From the NCBI GenBank assembly GCA_038874185.1, contig JAVZCX010000002.1:1-45524 (forward strand): a DNA stretch of 45,524 bases. Reading direction: 5' to 3'. Made by a program: the position numbers and the translations under genes. Source of the DNA: DTQF01 sp038874185. GTDB lineage: Archaea; Micrarchaeota; Micrarchaeia; CABMEP01. Positions 1 to 8,684 of this stretch are shown here, piece by piece; within the stretch, counting starts at the first letter, position 1; every line of letters starts with the position of its first letter. The notes beneath the pieces were generated by a model. It had not been told where the DNA came from, ran no database searches, and saw nothing but the letters and a program-made list of their open reading frames with translations.

Positions 1-36
1 AGAATAAGCGAGAATAATAAGATTACTATATTCAAA

Positions 37-44
37 TTTAAATA
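37..44 (+). promoter_or_regulatory. TATA box for the YjbQ-family gene
   Basis: TTTAAATA is centred about 26 nt before the ATG at 66. That is the archaeal TATA-to-start-site distance, so the transcript probably begins at or next to the ATG (leaderless). No Shine-Dalgarno motif precedes the ATG. Confidence 0.55.
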
Positions 45-65
45 ATTATCTACAGAAAAAGATGT

Positions 66-470
66 ATGCATGAAATTGTAGTCAAATCTGAAAGAAAAAA
101 TGAAATAATAAATATAACTAAAGAAGTGGAAGAAATTGTAAGAAAAGAATCAAAAGAAAAAAAGATAGATGAAGGGATTTGTCTTGTCTATGTTCCGCAT
201 GCAACTGCAGCATTAACTATCAATGAAAATTGGGATCCTTCGGTATGTGAGGATTTTATTGATTGCTTATCTAAAATCATCCCTGAAGGAAAATGGAGAC
301 ATGACAAAGTAGATGGAAACGGAGCTGCACATATAAAAGCTGCAATTATAGGTCCTAGTGTTAGTATACCTTTCAAAAATGGTAAACTTCTTTTAGGAAC
401 ATGGCAAGGTGTAATGCTATGTGAATTTGATGGACCCAGGGAAAGAACGGTTATTGTAGTTTGTAAATAA
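66..470 (+). CDS. YjbQ/UPF0047 family protein
   Basis: This 134-residue protein matches the whole length of the small YjbQ/UPF0047 fold. Diagnostic segments are HATAALTINEN (near residue 46), GNGAAHIKA (near 85), LLLGTWQGV and the C-terminal CEFDGPRERTV. The conserved His and acidic residues of the presumed active cleft are present. Some family members have weak thiamine-phosphate synthase activity when overproduced, but the physiological role is not settled, so no specific reaction is claimed. The start at 66 is supported by a TATA box 26 nt upstream; an ATG at 62 is out of frame and stops after three codons. The gene is convergent with the Nudix gene, 14 bp away. Confidence 0.9.
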   Translation: MHEIVVKSERKNEIINITKEVEEIVRKESKEKKIDEGICLVYVPHATAALTINENWDPSVCEDFIDCLSKIIPEGKWRHDKVDGNGAAHIKAAIIGPSVSIPFKNGKLLLGTWQGVMLCEFDGPRERTVIVVCK

Positions 471-484
471 ACAAATTATAAATT

Positions 485-961
485 TCACTTATAATTTATT
501 TTTCTCTTTAAGAAGTTATATGCATTCTTAAGCAGTTTCTTGTTTGTATCATGAGTAAGAAGCCTTAATGCTTCATTATAGCTCACCCATCTATATTCAT
601 CGTGCTCAAGGACAGCATTTACTTTTATAGATACTGGGCCATTGTATTCAACCAAAAAAGATTGGAATTCCATTCTTGTATATTTGTATTTTTTAACATA
701 ATCTTTTGGTGTCTTAAATTTAAGCTTAAATGGTAATGGAATTATTGTACCTAATCTCTTCTGATCTGCATAAATCTCTTCTCTTAATTCTCTCATTAGA
801 TTATGCATTGGTCTTTCTCTTCCAATTCTTCCTCCTTTCAGCATTTCCCAGCCATTCCATCTTTTAATTCTATGAAGAAGCAGGAATTCTGGCTTTTTGC
901 CTTTCAGTCTGAAAACTATAGCGGTTATTCCTTTCCTTATTTTTTCATTACTCCCAGCCAT
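485..961 (-). CDS. Nudix hydrolase
   Basis: This 158-residue protein is a single Nudix domain. The Nudix box fits G-x5-E-x7-REUxEE: G, then GRIGR, E, RPMHNLM, then RELREE. The last conserved Gly of the box is replaced (IYA follows). The Glu residues that bind metal are kept, so hydrolysis of a nucleoside diphosphate linked to X is expected. The substrate cannot be read from sequence; the N-terminal RKGITAIVFR and HEYRWVS-like C-terminal segment resemble diadenosine or nucleotide-cleaning members. The gene is divergent from the splicing endonuclease. The ATG at 961 lies 26 nt from a TATA element shared by both genes, so it is probably leaderless. Confidence 0.88.
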   Translation of the reverse strand: MAGSNEKIRKGITAIVFRLKGKKPEFLLLHRIKRWNGWEMLKGGRIGRERPMHNLMRELREEIYADQKRLGTIIPLPFKLKFKTPKDYVKKYKYTRMEFQSFLVEYNGPVSIKVNAVLEHDEYRWVSYNEALRLLTHDTNKKLLKNAYNFLKRKINYK

Positions 962-982
962 AAATAAAGTATTAAAAGAATC

Positions 983-991
983 TTATTTAAA
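983..991. promoter_or_regulatory. Shared TATA element between divergent Nudix and endonuclease genes
   Basis: TTATTTAAA (TTTAAATAA on the minus strand) lies almost exactly midway between the minus-strand ATG at 961 and the plus-strand ATG at 1013, about 25-26 nt from each. No other TATA-like element is better placed for either gene. A single near-palindromic TATA box may therefore drive two leaderless transcripts in opposite directions. Confidence 0.5.
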
Positions 992-1012
992 CCTAACTTG
1001 ATATAATTATTT

Positions 1013-2158
1013 ATGCCAATAACTATTTTCCTTGAGGATGGAAAGCTTAAAGTAAAAAATCCTGAAGACTATGAAGCACTAAGAAGATCTTATTACGGAG
1101 AAAAAGGTAAAGGAGAGATAGTTATAACTCCAGAAGAGGCGATGTATCTAATAGAGGTTAGAAACGCTGTTTGCATAGAAAATGGGAAGGAGATCAGCTT
1201 CTCGCAGATAGCAGATAGATTCAATAAGGAAAAGATGTTTGCAGAATACATGACATTTCGCGATTGGAGAGAAAGAGGATTGATAATTAAAAAATACAGG
1301 AAAGAAGGCAAATATGAAAAAAATCCAACTGTAAAATACCCGAGCAAGGAAACGAAATTCCCAAAAATCCAGGCTGAGGCGATTTTCTTCAAAGACGATA
1401 AAATGGCAATATTGGAAAATGAAGAGATTGGAAAGGAGCTTTATAATAATTATTGGATCGGACAATACGGTTCATACAAGGCAGAAGGAAGAGGAAAGTT
1501 CCTAAAGTTAGATAAGTTTGAGACATATTTTCTTGTTAAGAATTGTGGGCTGAAACTGATTAATTTAACTGAAAAGGAATTGGAAAAAATATTGAAAGAA
1601 GAAAACGATTTTGAATCAATGTATAACGTGTATGAAGACTGGAGAATGAATGGATTTGTAGTGAAGACTGGCTTCAAGTTCGGAACCCATTTCAGGATAT
1701 ATTTCCCTGGTGCATTGCCAGGAAAAGGAAAGGATTGGACCCATTCAAAGCATGTTCTCCATGTATTTCCAAGAGAAAAAAGAATGATAATTGCTGAATG
1801 GGCAAGGGCAATAAGGGTTGCGCATGGAGTAAGAAAGACCTTCATACTTGCGATACCTGGAAAGAAAACAAAATCAGAAAAAGGAATGATAAGCTTCTTA
1901 TTATATCATAGAAAAAACAACAATATTGAAACACCTGAAAAGGACAGCCCCTCCTTTGCACTTGTACCTCTTAGTGAAGATGAGATGATCGGAGGGAATG
2001 AACTCGCATCTGCAATAGAAGAAGCAAAGGAGATTGGATTGGATGTCATGCTTGGAATAGTGGATAGGGAGACCTCTGTCACATATTACAGAGTTAAAAG
2101 AATAAACTTGCCTAAAAGCAAGTATGAATACTATGAAATAGAATGGGCACAGCCGTAA
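1013..2158 (+). CDS. endA: tRNA-splicing endonuclease, three-unit (epsilon2-like)
   Basis: This enzyme cuts BHB motifs in pre-tRNA and pre-rRNA to release introns. The catalytic triad is Tyr230 (in FRIYFPG), His244 (in THSKHVLHV) and Lys275 (in GVRKTFILAI). The His-Lys spacing of 31 equals that of Methanocaldococcus EndA (H125/K156). At 381 residues it is longer than the usual one-unit (about 180) or fused two-unit (about 340) enzymes. The order is an N-terminal alpha-N-like unit (residues 1-110), a middle catalytic unit (about 115-280) and a C-terminal beta-like unit without a triad (about 285-381). This order matches the epsilon2 type of ARMAN archaea, which accepts non-canonical BHB sites. 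Several BHB introns lie in the rRNA operon of this window. It is leaderless by TATA position. Confidence 0.9.
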   Translation: MPITIFLEDGKLKVKNPEDYEALRRSYYGEKGKGEIVITPEEAMYLIEVRNAVCIENGKEISFSQIADRFNKEKMFAEYMTFRDWRERGLIIKKYRKEGKYEKNPTVKYPSKETKFPKIQAEAIFFKDDKMAILENEEIGKELYNNYWIGQYGSYKAEGRGKFLKLDKFETYFLVKNCGLKLINLTEKELEKILKEENDFESMYNVYEDWRMNGFVVKTGFKFGTHFRIYFPGALPGKGKDWTHSKHVLHVFPREKRMIIAEWARAIRVAHGVRKTFILAIPGKKTKSEKGMISFLLYHRKNNNIETPEKDSPSFALVPLSEDEMIGGNELASAIEEAKEIGLDVMLGIVDRETSVTYYRVKRINLPKSKYEYYEIEWAQP

Positions 2159-2195
2159 CAGCTGTAAATAATTAATAGATAAACTAAGTGATAAG

Positions 2196-5100
2196 ATGAA
2201 CATTGGAGAAGGAATAAGAAAAGCGCTTGCAAAGATAACTGGAAAAGCGATAATAGATGAAAGTGCTGTTAAATCAATGATAAAAGAGATACAAAGAGCG
2301 CTTATACTTTCAGATGTGAATATAGAGCTAGTGTACAAGCTTTCAAAGCAGATAGAAAATCGTTCTCTTAATGAAAAACCTCCCGCTGGAAGAAGTATGA
2401 GCGAACACATCCATGCAATTGTGTATGAAGAACTCACTAAGATCATGGGGGAGGGAAGAAAGCTCGAGCTAAAACCTCAAAAGATAATGATGTGTGGATT
2501 GTTTGGAAGTGGGAAATGCATACATGGAGATTCGCTAATTCCTCTCTGTGAAGGAAATGTAATGCCAATCAAACAAGTCTATAAACAAATAGAAAAGAAT
2601 GGAAATAAAGAGGTATTAATAGATGGATATATGATACGACCAAATAAGGAATTTGAAGTTTATTCTTTTGATCCAAATACAATGAAAATTAAGAAAACAC
2701 GTATAGAAGCTGCTTGGAAACTTTATAAAGATGAATTAATCGAAGTGAGTTTAGATAATGGGAACGATCATAAGATATTGGTGACGCCAGAACATCCATT
2801 CTATACTTTAGAAGATGGAATGATAAAAGAGGTACGTGCAGAAGATCTGCAGATTGGCCAGTTTGTCGCAGTTCCAAGAAACCTTCCCTTTGATGATAAA
2901 AGATATGTTGACATGTGGGATGAAATAATTACAAATACAAACAAAGACATTGCGATCGTAGATAAAGGGATTGCATTGCAAATTAGAGAACAACTTTTGC
3001 GAAAATATGGAACTCTTATGATTGCATATCAGAAATTGAAAATAAGGGGAGCATATTGCACATTTACTGCCAACCTTAAATGGGGAATAGTCCCTATCGA
3101 ACTATTAAGAAAATGCATCAAATATGGGGTTAAAATAAGTAAGCCGACGACATTGACTGTTGCAAGAATTGGAAGAGCAGGTCCATCTAAAAAAATAAAG
3201 TTTCCATTGATTTTTTCTGAAGAATTCTCTGAATTCTTAGGCTACTTATATGCCGAAGGATACATTAGAAAAGAATATCTAGAAATGACAAATGTGGAGC
3301 CAGAGCTAATCGAAAGATTTAGTTACTTAGTAAAGAAATTATTTGATATCAAACCGCGAATTAAAAGGGACATAAGGCGATCACGACTCAAAAGAGTCAT
3401 AGTAAGTTCTAAACTATTGGTTTATCTACTTAAAATAATATTTAAAATGCCTTTGAAAAATAAAAGCAGAAAAATATCAAGTCCAATACAATTATTGAAA
3501 TCGCCTAATAATATCTTAATTTCATTTATTAAAGCATATTTCGATTCTGACGGCTGGGTTGGCGATAACACAAGAAGTATAGAGATCTCTACAGCGAGCA
3601 AAAGAATGGCGGAAGAACTTCGCTACATGTTGTTAAGATTAAATATATTTAGTGGTGTCTCTAGAAAAACAATAAATAATACAAGCTATTACCGAGTTTA
3701 TATAAGAGGATGGAGCGCAGAAAGATTCTCTAAGATAATCCTTCCGACATCTAAGAAAAAAGAAGAACGACTTAGAAATATGATCGATATTGGGAAAGGT
3801 CAAACGCCTGGGAAATTTGAACTCATCCCAGTTGGCAGACTCTTAAAAGAAACAAGAGAAGGTTGGGGCGCAACGATCGGTGAAATTCAAGAACATGTAA
3901 ATTCGTATGGAAATTACGAAAGGAATGGTGTTATAACAAGAAAATCACTGAAAAAATTCTTGGAATGTCTACCGAAACTAAAAAGAAATTGGATGACATT
4001 GATGAATATTATTTCTAATCATGGAAATAACTATGAAGAAATTATAGAAAATGCAAGAATAAATAAAGCTGTAGCTAATGCGTTTCTCTTCAGACTGTCT
4101 CAACTGGGGTATGTAAAGCAGATTCCAACTGAAAATGGTTTATTATTCATGATAACAACTACTGGTAAAGAGAAAGTAAAGGCTGTTAAAACCTTTGATG
4201 AAAATTATAAGATATTAAGGTTATTATCTGAATCAAATGTTTGTTGGATAAGGGTTGCAGGAAAGAAACATGTCAAAAATAAAGAAAAGTTTGTTTATGA
4301 TTTGACTATCAAAGAATACCACAACTTCATTGCAAATAATATGATCGTTCATAATACTACACAGATAGGCAAAATTGCACATTATCTCAAGAAAAGAGGT
4401 ATGAGCGTTGGTGTTATTGCAGCTGACATGATGAGGCCTGCAGCATATGAACAGCTTGAACAGCTTTCAAAGCAGGTAGGCTGCAACTTTTATGGAAGAA
4501 AAGGGGAAGGCGTCAAAGCTAAGGATGTTGTCAAAGAAGGTATTGAAAAGCTAAAGAATGATGTTATAATAATAGACACCTCTGGAAGAGATGCGCTTGA
4601 TGATGAACTAATAGCTGAATTGAGAGAGATAAATGAAGTTGCAAAGCCTGATGAGAGAATACTTGTAATATCAGCTGACATAGGACAGGTTGCAAAGAAG
4701 CAGGCTGAAGAATTCAATAATGCAGTTGAACTAACTGGAGTTATAATAACAAAAATGGATGGGAGCGGTAAAGGTGGTGGGGCGCTTACAGCATGTGCAA
4801 CTGCAGGCGTGAAAGTTATATTCATAGGTGTAGGAGAAAAAATAGGAGACATAGAGGAATTCAACCCATCTAAATTTGTTGGAAGGCTTTTAGGAGTACC
4901 TGACTTTGAGGCTTTGATTGAAAAAGTAAAGGCTGCAGTACCTGAAGGAATGGAAGAGATGCCTGAAGAATTCACTATTGAAACTTTCTACAAACAATTA
5001 AAGGCTGCAAGAAATATGGGTCCCTTAAAAGGACTATTTGAGACAATGGGAATGGTTAATGTGCCTAAAGAAGTTCTTGACCAAGGAGAGCAAAAAATGG

Positions 5101-5342
5101 ACCAATATGAATCAATTATAGATTCGATGACCAAGGCTGAAAGAAAGAATCCAGATCTGGTTAGAAAAAGTCCTTCAAGAATAGAAAGGATTTCCAAAGG
5201 TTCGGGTGTACCTGCTTCTGTTGTAAAGGAATTTATAACTCAATTTGGCAAGATGAAAAAGATGTATGAACAGTTACAGAAGAATAAAGGTATGCAAAGA
5301 AATCTACAAAGACTATTCAAAGGAAAAGGATTCGGTTTCTAA
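2196..5342 (+). CDS. srp54: SRP54 signal recognition particle GTPase precursor with intein
   Basis: SRP54 binds 7S RNA and signal sequences and delivers ribosome-nascent chain complexes to FtsY. The extein is 107 + 328 = 435 residues, normal for archaeal SRP54. The N-terminal helical bundle is residues 1-90. The G domain has a P-loop GLFGSGK|TT split by the intein, then DMMRPAAYEQL, DTSGRD, TKMDGSGKGGGAL and GVGEKIGDIEEF. The C-terminal M domain carries the RNA-binding SRIERISKGSG motif and a flexible Gly/Phe end. Without protein splicing the Walker A lysine would be separated from the following TT, so the precursor should be inactive. A GTGAT Shine-Dalgarno lies 3 nt before the ATG. It follows the endonuclease gene by 37 bp, on the same strand. 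Confidence 0.95.
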   Translation: MNIGEGIRKALAKITGKAIIDESAVKSMIKEIQRALILSDVNIELVYKLSKQIENRSLNEKPPAGRSMSEHIHAIVYEELTKIMGEGRKLELKPQKIMMCGLFGSGKCIHGDSLIPLCEGNVMPIKQVYKQIEKNGNKEVLIDGYMIRPNKEFEVYSFDPNTMKIKKTRIEAAWKLYKDELIEVSLDNGNDHKILVTPEHPFYTLEDGMIKEVRAEDLQIGQFVAVPRNLPFDDKRYVDMWDEIITNTNKDIAIVDKGIALQIREQLLRKYGTLMIAYQKLKIRGAYCTFTANLKWGIVPIELLRKCIKYGVKISKPTTLTVARIGRAGPSKKIKFPLIFSEEFSEFLGYLYAEGYIRKEYLEMTNVEPELIERFSYLVKKLFDIKPRIKRDIRRSRLKRVIVSSKLLVYLLKIIFKMPLKNKSRKISSPIQLLKSPNNILISFIKAYFDSDGWVGDNTRSIEISTASKRMAEELRYMLLRLNIFSGVSRKTINNTSYYRVYIRGWSAERFSKIILPTSKKKEERLRNMIDIGKGQTPGKFELIPVGRLLKETREGWGATIGEIQEHVNSYGNYERNGVITRKSLKKFLECLPKLKRNWMTLMNIISNHGNNYEEIIENARINKAVANAFLFRLSQLGYVKQIPTENGLLFMITTTGKEKVKAVKTFDENYKILRLLSESNVCWIRVAGKKHVKNKEKFVYDLTIKEYHNFIANNMIVHNTTQIGKIAHYLKKRGMSVGVIAADMMRPAAYEQLEQLSKQVGCNFYGRKGEGVKAKDVVKEGIEKLKNDVIIIDTSGRDALDDELIAELREINEVAKPDERILVISADIGQVAKKQAEEFNNAVELTGVIITKMDGSGKGGGALTACATAGVKVIFIGVGEKIGDIEEFNPSKFVGRLLGVPDFEALIEKVKAAVPEGMEEMPEEFTIETFYKQLKAARNMGPLKGLFETMGMVNVPKEVLDQGEQKMDQYESIIDSMTKAERKNPDLVRKSPSRIERISKGSGVPASVVKEFITQFGKMKKMYEQLQKNKGMQRNLQRLFKGKGFGF
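2517..4355 (+). mobile_element. Intein with LAGLIDADG homing endonuclease, in the SRP54 P-loop
   Basis: The intein runs from Cys108 (CIHGDSLIPL) to Asn720 (NNMIVHN), 613 residues, and is followed by extein Thr721. Splicing motifs are Cys1, block B TPEHPF with the conserved Thr and His, block F VYDLTIKEYHNF, and the terminal His-Asn. Two LAGLIDADG helices, FLGYLYAEG (347-355) and an AYFDSDG stretch (to 453), keep Glu354 and Asp452, so the endonuclease may be active. About 200 residues between the second motif and block F are extra; their end looks like a winged helix (AFLFRLSQLGYV then a short beta wing) and could add DNA recognition. The insertion sits between the Walker A Lys and the TT that follows, a common type of intein site in P-loop ATPases. 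Confidence 0.95.
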
Positions 5343-5346
5343 TTAA

Positions 5347-7995
5347 TTAAGATGCCTTCAATTGCTTTTGAATTTCCTTACTCTTCAAGGATTTGGCTAA
5401 TTCAATGTATAGGAATCCGACCAAAGACATCGACACTATTGCAGCTAATTCCAATATAGTAAGTGGTTTTGTATCAAATAAAATCTGCATTGGTTCAAAA
5501 TATAAAATTGACATTTGAAGAATAATTGCTATAGCGGCAGCAAGTAATAAATATCTGTTCTTAAGAATTTCTTTTCCTACTGGTTTTTCTAGAGACCTGC
5601 ATGCAAAAGACTGAAACATCTCGAATAGCATAACCAATGTAAATACCACAGTCTGTGCCTTTATCAGGTCATTTGATGATTCTAGAACATAAATAAATGA
5701 TGCAAGTGAAAAGAATGTCAGTATTATAGGATAGTGAATCAGATATATTTCCAAACCACTAGTTATATCTTCTTTTGGCGACCTTGGTTTTCTATTCATG
5801 ACCTCCTTAGAGATTGGATCAACAGAAAGCGCTAACGCTGGCAGACCATCTGTTACCAGATTTATCCATAATATCTGTATTGCAACCAAAGGTAGAGGAA
5901 GGCCTATAAGTATTGCTAGAAATATTATGAAAACTTCGGCTATATTCCCTGAAAGTAGAAATGCGATCGTCTTCCTTATATTTTCGTAAATTCCTCTTCC
6001 TTGTTCCACAGCATTAACAATAGTTGCAAAGTTGTCATCTGAAATCACAAGATCAGCAACCTCTCTAGTTACATCAGTTCCAGTCTGTCCCATTGCTACT
6101 CCAACATCAGCAGCCTTCAAAGCTGGAGCATCGTTTATTCCATCTCCAGTCATTGCTACTATTTCTCCATTTTCTTTGAGTATCTTCGTTATCCTAACCT
6201 TATGCTCTGGGGATGCCCTTGCAAATATTTTTATGTCAGGCATCATTTTCTTCAATTCTGCATCGCTTATCTTATCCAACTCTACGCCAGTAACTGCAAG
6301 CCCCTTATCCATAATGCCTAATTCTTTTCCTATCGCAATTGCAGTCTCTTTATGATCGCCTGTTATCATTATTACATCTATTCCTGCTTTCTTACAGGTT
6401 GCGATTGCATGCTTAACTTCTGGTCTTGGTGGGTCTATCATAGCTTGAATGCCAAGGAAAACGAGCTTGTCTTCTACTATTTTGTTGGAAGATGTAATCT
6501 TCATTGCAAATGCTAAAACTCTGAAGCTTGATGATGCATATTCTTTTTCCTTATTTAATATCATCTTCTTATGCTGATTTGTCAACTTTACTATTTTTCC
6601 TTCTTTCATTACGTATGTACATCTTTCAAGCACCTTTTCAGTCGCACCTTTTGTCCATATTACATTCTTTGACTTATCATACTTGTATAGTACAGACATC
6701 ATTTTTCTTTCTGAGTCGAATTGAATCTCATCCAACCTGTTTTTTTCTGATCTATCATCTTCTAATCCTACTTTATATGCAGATAAAAGTAATGCTATTT
6801 CAGTTGGATCCCCTACAGGCTCACCATTCATAAACGCATTGTTGCAGTAAAGACCTGATTTAAGAGTTAGTTTTAATTCCTCTGGAACTTTGTCTATCTG
6901 CTTGCCATTGAGCAATATTTTTCCTTCTTTTTTGTATCCTTCACCTGTAACATTATACTCTTTACCAATATTCCATATTCTTTTTACTGTCATTTCGTTT
7001 ACAGTTAAGGTTCCTGTCTTATCTGTACATATAACTGTAACGCTTCCTAATCCCTCAACTGCAGTCAGCTTTCTTACTATTGCCTTATGTTTTGCCATTG
7101 TAGCTACTCCTAGAGATAATGCTATCGTTATAGATGCAAGTAATCCCTCGGGAACTGCTGCAACAGCGAGAGAAATTGCAGTTATTGCAATTGTTATAAA
7201 TTCAATTCCATTTATTAAACCTAAAATAAAGACTGTGAAGCAAATAAAAAGAAAAACCTTACCTATAAACTTTCCAAAATCATCCAATTTTCTTTGTAAT
7301 GGAGTGATTTCCTCTCCTTGCTGTATAGAAAGTGCTATCTTCCCAAACTCAGTATTCATTCCTGTTGCGATCACCGCTGCTTCGCATCTTCCATATACTA
7401 CAGATGTACCCATGAATAACATATTGGATTGATTTTGAATCGGTTGCGGAGATTTCATTTGCTCTGAAGATTTTGAAACTGGAATGGACTCTCCAGTAAG
7501 CACTGATTCATCTACTTTAAGGTTTATTTGGCTTAGGATTCTACAATCTGCAGGCACTTTATCTCCTGTATCCAAAATCACAATATCTCCAGGGACGAGC
7601 TCCCTTGAAGATATATTCTTTACCTCTTTATCTCTTAATACTTTAACAACAGGCACTGTAAGTTTTTTTAAGGCAGTTATTGCTTCCTCTGCTTTTTTTG
7701 TCTGAACAAAACCTAAAAATGCATTAAGAAAGATTATTAGCAATATCAGCATTCCATCTATATATTCTCCAAATGCAAAAGAGAGTATCACTGCAACTAT
7801 AAGAATTATTATAAGGAAGCTTTTGAATTGGTCTATAAAAATTTCAACGTCTGTTTTTTTCCTTTTTTCTTGTATTTCATTATATCCGTATTTTGAAAGT
7901 CTTGCTTTTGCTTCAGAAGAAGTCAGTCCTTCTTTAGATGTGTTCAAAGTATCTAGTGTTTGATTAACTGAAAGTAGATGATATGCTTCTGTCAT
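5347..7995 (-). CDS. P-type Ca2+-transporting ATPase (type II)
   Basis: An 882-residue cation pump of the SERCA/PMR1 class. The N-terminal cation-ATPase domain (1-60) is followed by helices M1-M2, the actuator domain with VLTGES, M3-M4 with VAAVPEGL, the phosphorylation site DKTGTLT (Asp325), the nucleotide domain with the FDSERKMMSV and TKGATEKVLERC regions, the hinge MTGDGINDAPALKAADVGVAMG, and M5-M10. M6 reads LWINLVTDGLPALALSVD. The Glu in M4 and the Asn/Asp of NLVTDG make Ca2+ site II; this favours Ca2+ (or Mn2+) export from the cytoplasm over Na+/K+. It is convergent with srp54 (4 bp apart). A TATA-like element about 25 nt from the start suggests a leaderless transcript. Confidence 0.93.
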   Translation of the reverse strand: MTEAYHLLSVNQTLDTLNTSKEGLTSSEAKARLSKYGYNEIQEKRKKTDVEIFIDQFKSFLIIILIVAVILSFAFGEYIDGMLILLIIFLNAFLGFVQTKKAEEAITALKKLTVPVVKVLRDKEVKNISSRELVPGDIVILDTGDKVPADCRILSQINLKVDESVLTGESIPVSKSSEQMKSPQPIQNQSNMLFMGTSVVYGRCEAAVIATGMNTEFGKIALSIQQGEEITPLQRKLDDFGKFIGKVFLFICFTVFILGLINGIEFITIAITAISLAVAAVPEGLLASITIALSLGVATMAKHKAIVRKLTAVEGLGSVTVICTDKTGTLTVNEMTVKRIWNIGKEYNVTGEGYKKEGKILLNGKQIDKVPEELKLTLKSGLYCNNAFMNGEPVGDPTEIALLLSAYKVGLEDDRSEKNRLDEIQFDSERKMMSVLYKYDKSKNVIWTKGATEKVLERCTYVMKEGKIVKLTNQHKKMILNKEKEYASSSFRVLAFAMKITSSNKIVEDKLVFLGIQAMIDPPRPEVKHAIATCKKAGIDVIMITGDHKETAIAIGKELGIMDKGLAVTGVELDKISDAELKKMMPDIKIFARASPEHKVRITKILKENGEIVAMTGDGINDAPALKAADVGVAMGQTGTDVTREVADLVISDDNFATIVNAVEQGRGIYENIRKTIAFLLSGNIAEVFIIFLAILIGLPLPLVAIQILWINLVTDGLPALALSVDPISKEVMNRKPRSPKEDITSGLEIYLIHYPIILTFFSLASFIYVLESSNDLIKAQTVVFTLVMLFEMFQSFACRSLEKPVGKEILKNRYLLLAAAIAIILQMSILYFEPMQILFDTKPLTILELAAIVSMSLVGFLYIELAKSLKSKEIQKQLKAS

Positions 7996-8015
7996 GAGAA
8001 TATTTATTTGGCAAT

Positions 8016-8026
8016 ATATAAAAAAT
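8016..8026 (-). promoter_or_regulatory. TATA box for the Ca2+-ATPase gene
   Basis: The minus strand reads TTTTTATATAT here, centred about 25 nt before the ATG at 7995. The spacing fits a leaderless archaeal transcript. Confidence 0.45.
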
Positions 8027-8102
8027 TGATGCTGTTCCCTTCATCTTTGGTAATTTAAACAAATAAAGAAGGTTTAAAAACATAATGCAAAGTAAAAAAA
8101 TC

Positions 8103-8110
8103 TTTTTAAA
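8103..8110 (+). promoter_or_regulatory. TATA box for the coiled-coil/polB/map unit
   Basis: TTTTTAAA is centred about 26 nt before the ATG at 8133, and no Shine-Dalgarno motif precedes that ATG. It probably drives a leaderless transcript that continues into polB and map. Confidence 0.5.
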
Positions 8111-8132
8111 TGTAATCAGACATATTTTATAG

Positions 8133-8636
8133 ATGAGCGACACTATTACTCAACAAATACAGGAACTTGAAGCAGAAAAGAAGTCGAAGCTTGAAAACGT
8201 TAAAAAGCTTAGCGAGGAGATCAGAACTCTAGCTAACGAAATAGAAAAAATCAGAAAAACAAGTGGTTTGGGTTCTGCGGATGAAGAAAAAAGAATAATC
8301 AAGCAGATAAACCAGCTAGACTTTAAGATCTCAACAGCTAAAAACCTGCCACTAAAAGTGGAGAAGGAATTGGCTAAGAAGATACATAGTTTAGAGGCAC
8401 GCTTGAAAAAGATAAGAGAACTCAAACAGAAAATGGGAGTTCTGAAAGAGATGGAAGGAAAGATCTCTCAACTAAAGAACGAAAGAGACAAGCTCAAAAA
8501 AGAGATTGATGAAACAAATGAAGAGATCGATGCGCTTAAGCAAGAAAAACGTGTGTCAACAAGAAAGAGAATAAAGGAAGCCGCTATTGAGCAATTCTCT
8601 TTAGGAGACATCGCAGCGATAAAGAGGAAGAAGTAA
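8133..8636 (+). CDS. Coiled-coil protein of unknown function
   Basis: A 167-residue, Lys/Glu-rich protein made almost wholly of heptad-like coiled coil (about residues 3-150), broken once near 45-55 by a short Gly/Ser segment. There is no signal peptide or membrane helix. The tail (about 150-167) is basic, ending IAAIKRKK. It resembles the archaeal COG1340-type coiled-coil proteins but is about half their length, so I assign no function. It is 48 bp upstream of polB and may be cotranscribed with it. Low-complexity coiled coil makes homology inference from sequence alone unsafe. Confidence 0.75.
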   Translation: MSDTITQQIQELEAEKKSKLENVKKLSEEIRTLANEIEKIRKTSGLGSADEEKRIIKQINQLDFKISTAKNLPLKVEKELAKKIHSLEARLKKIRELKQKMGVLKEMEGKISQLKNERDKLKKEIDETNEEIDALKQEKRVSTRKRIKEAAIEQFSLGDIAAIKRKK

Positions 8637-8684
8637 TTAATTTATTCTTAATTTTCTTCTTGCTTTTGAACTTTAGGTAGTGAT

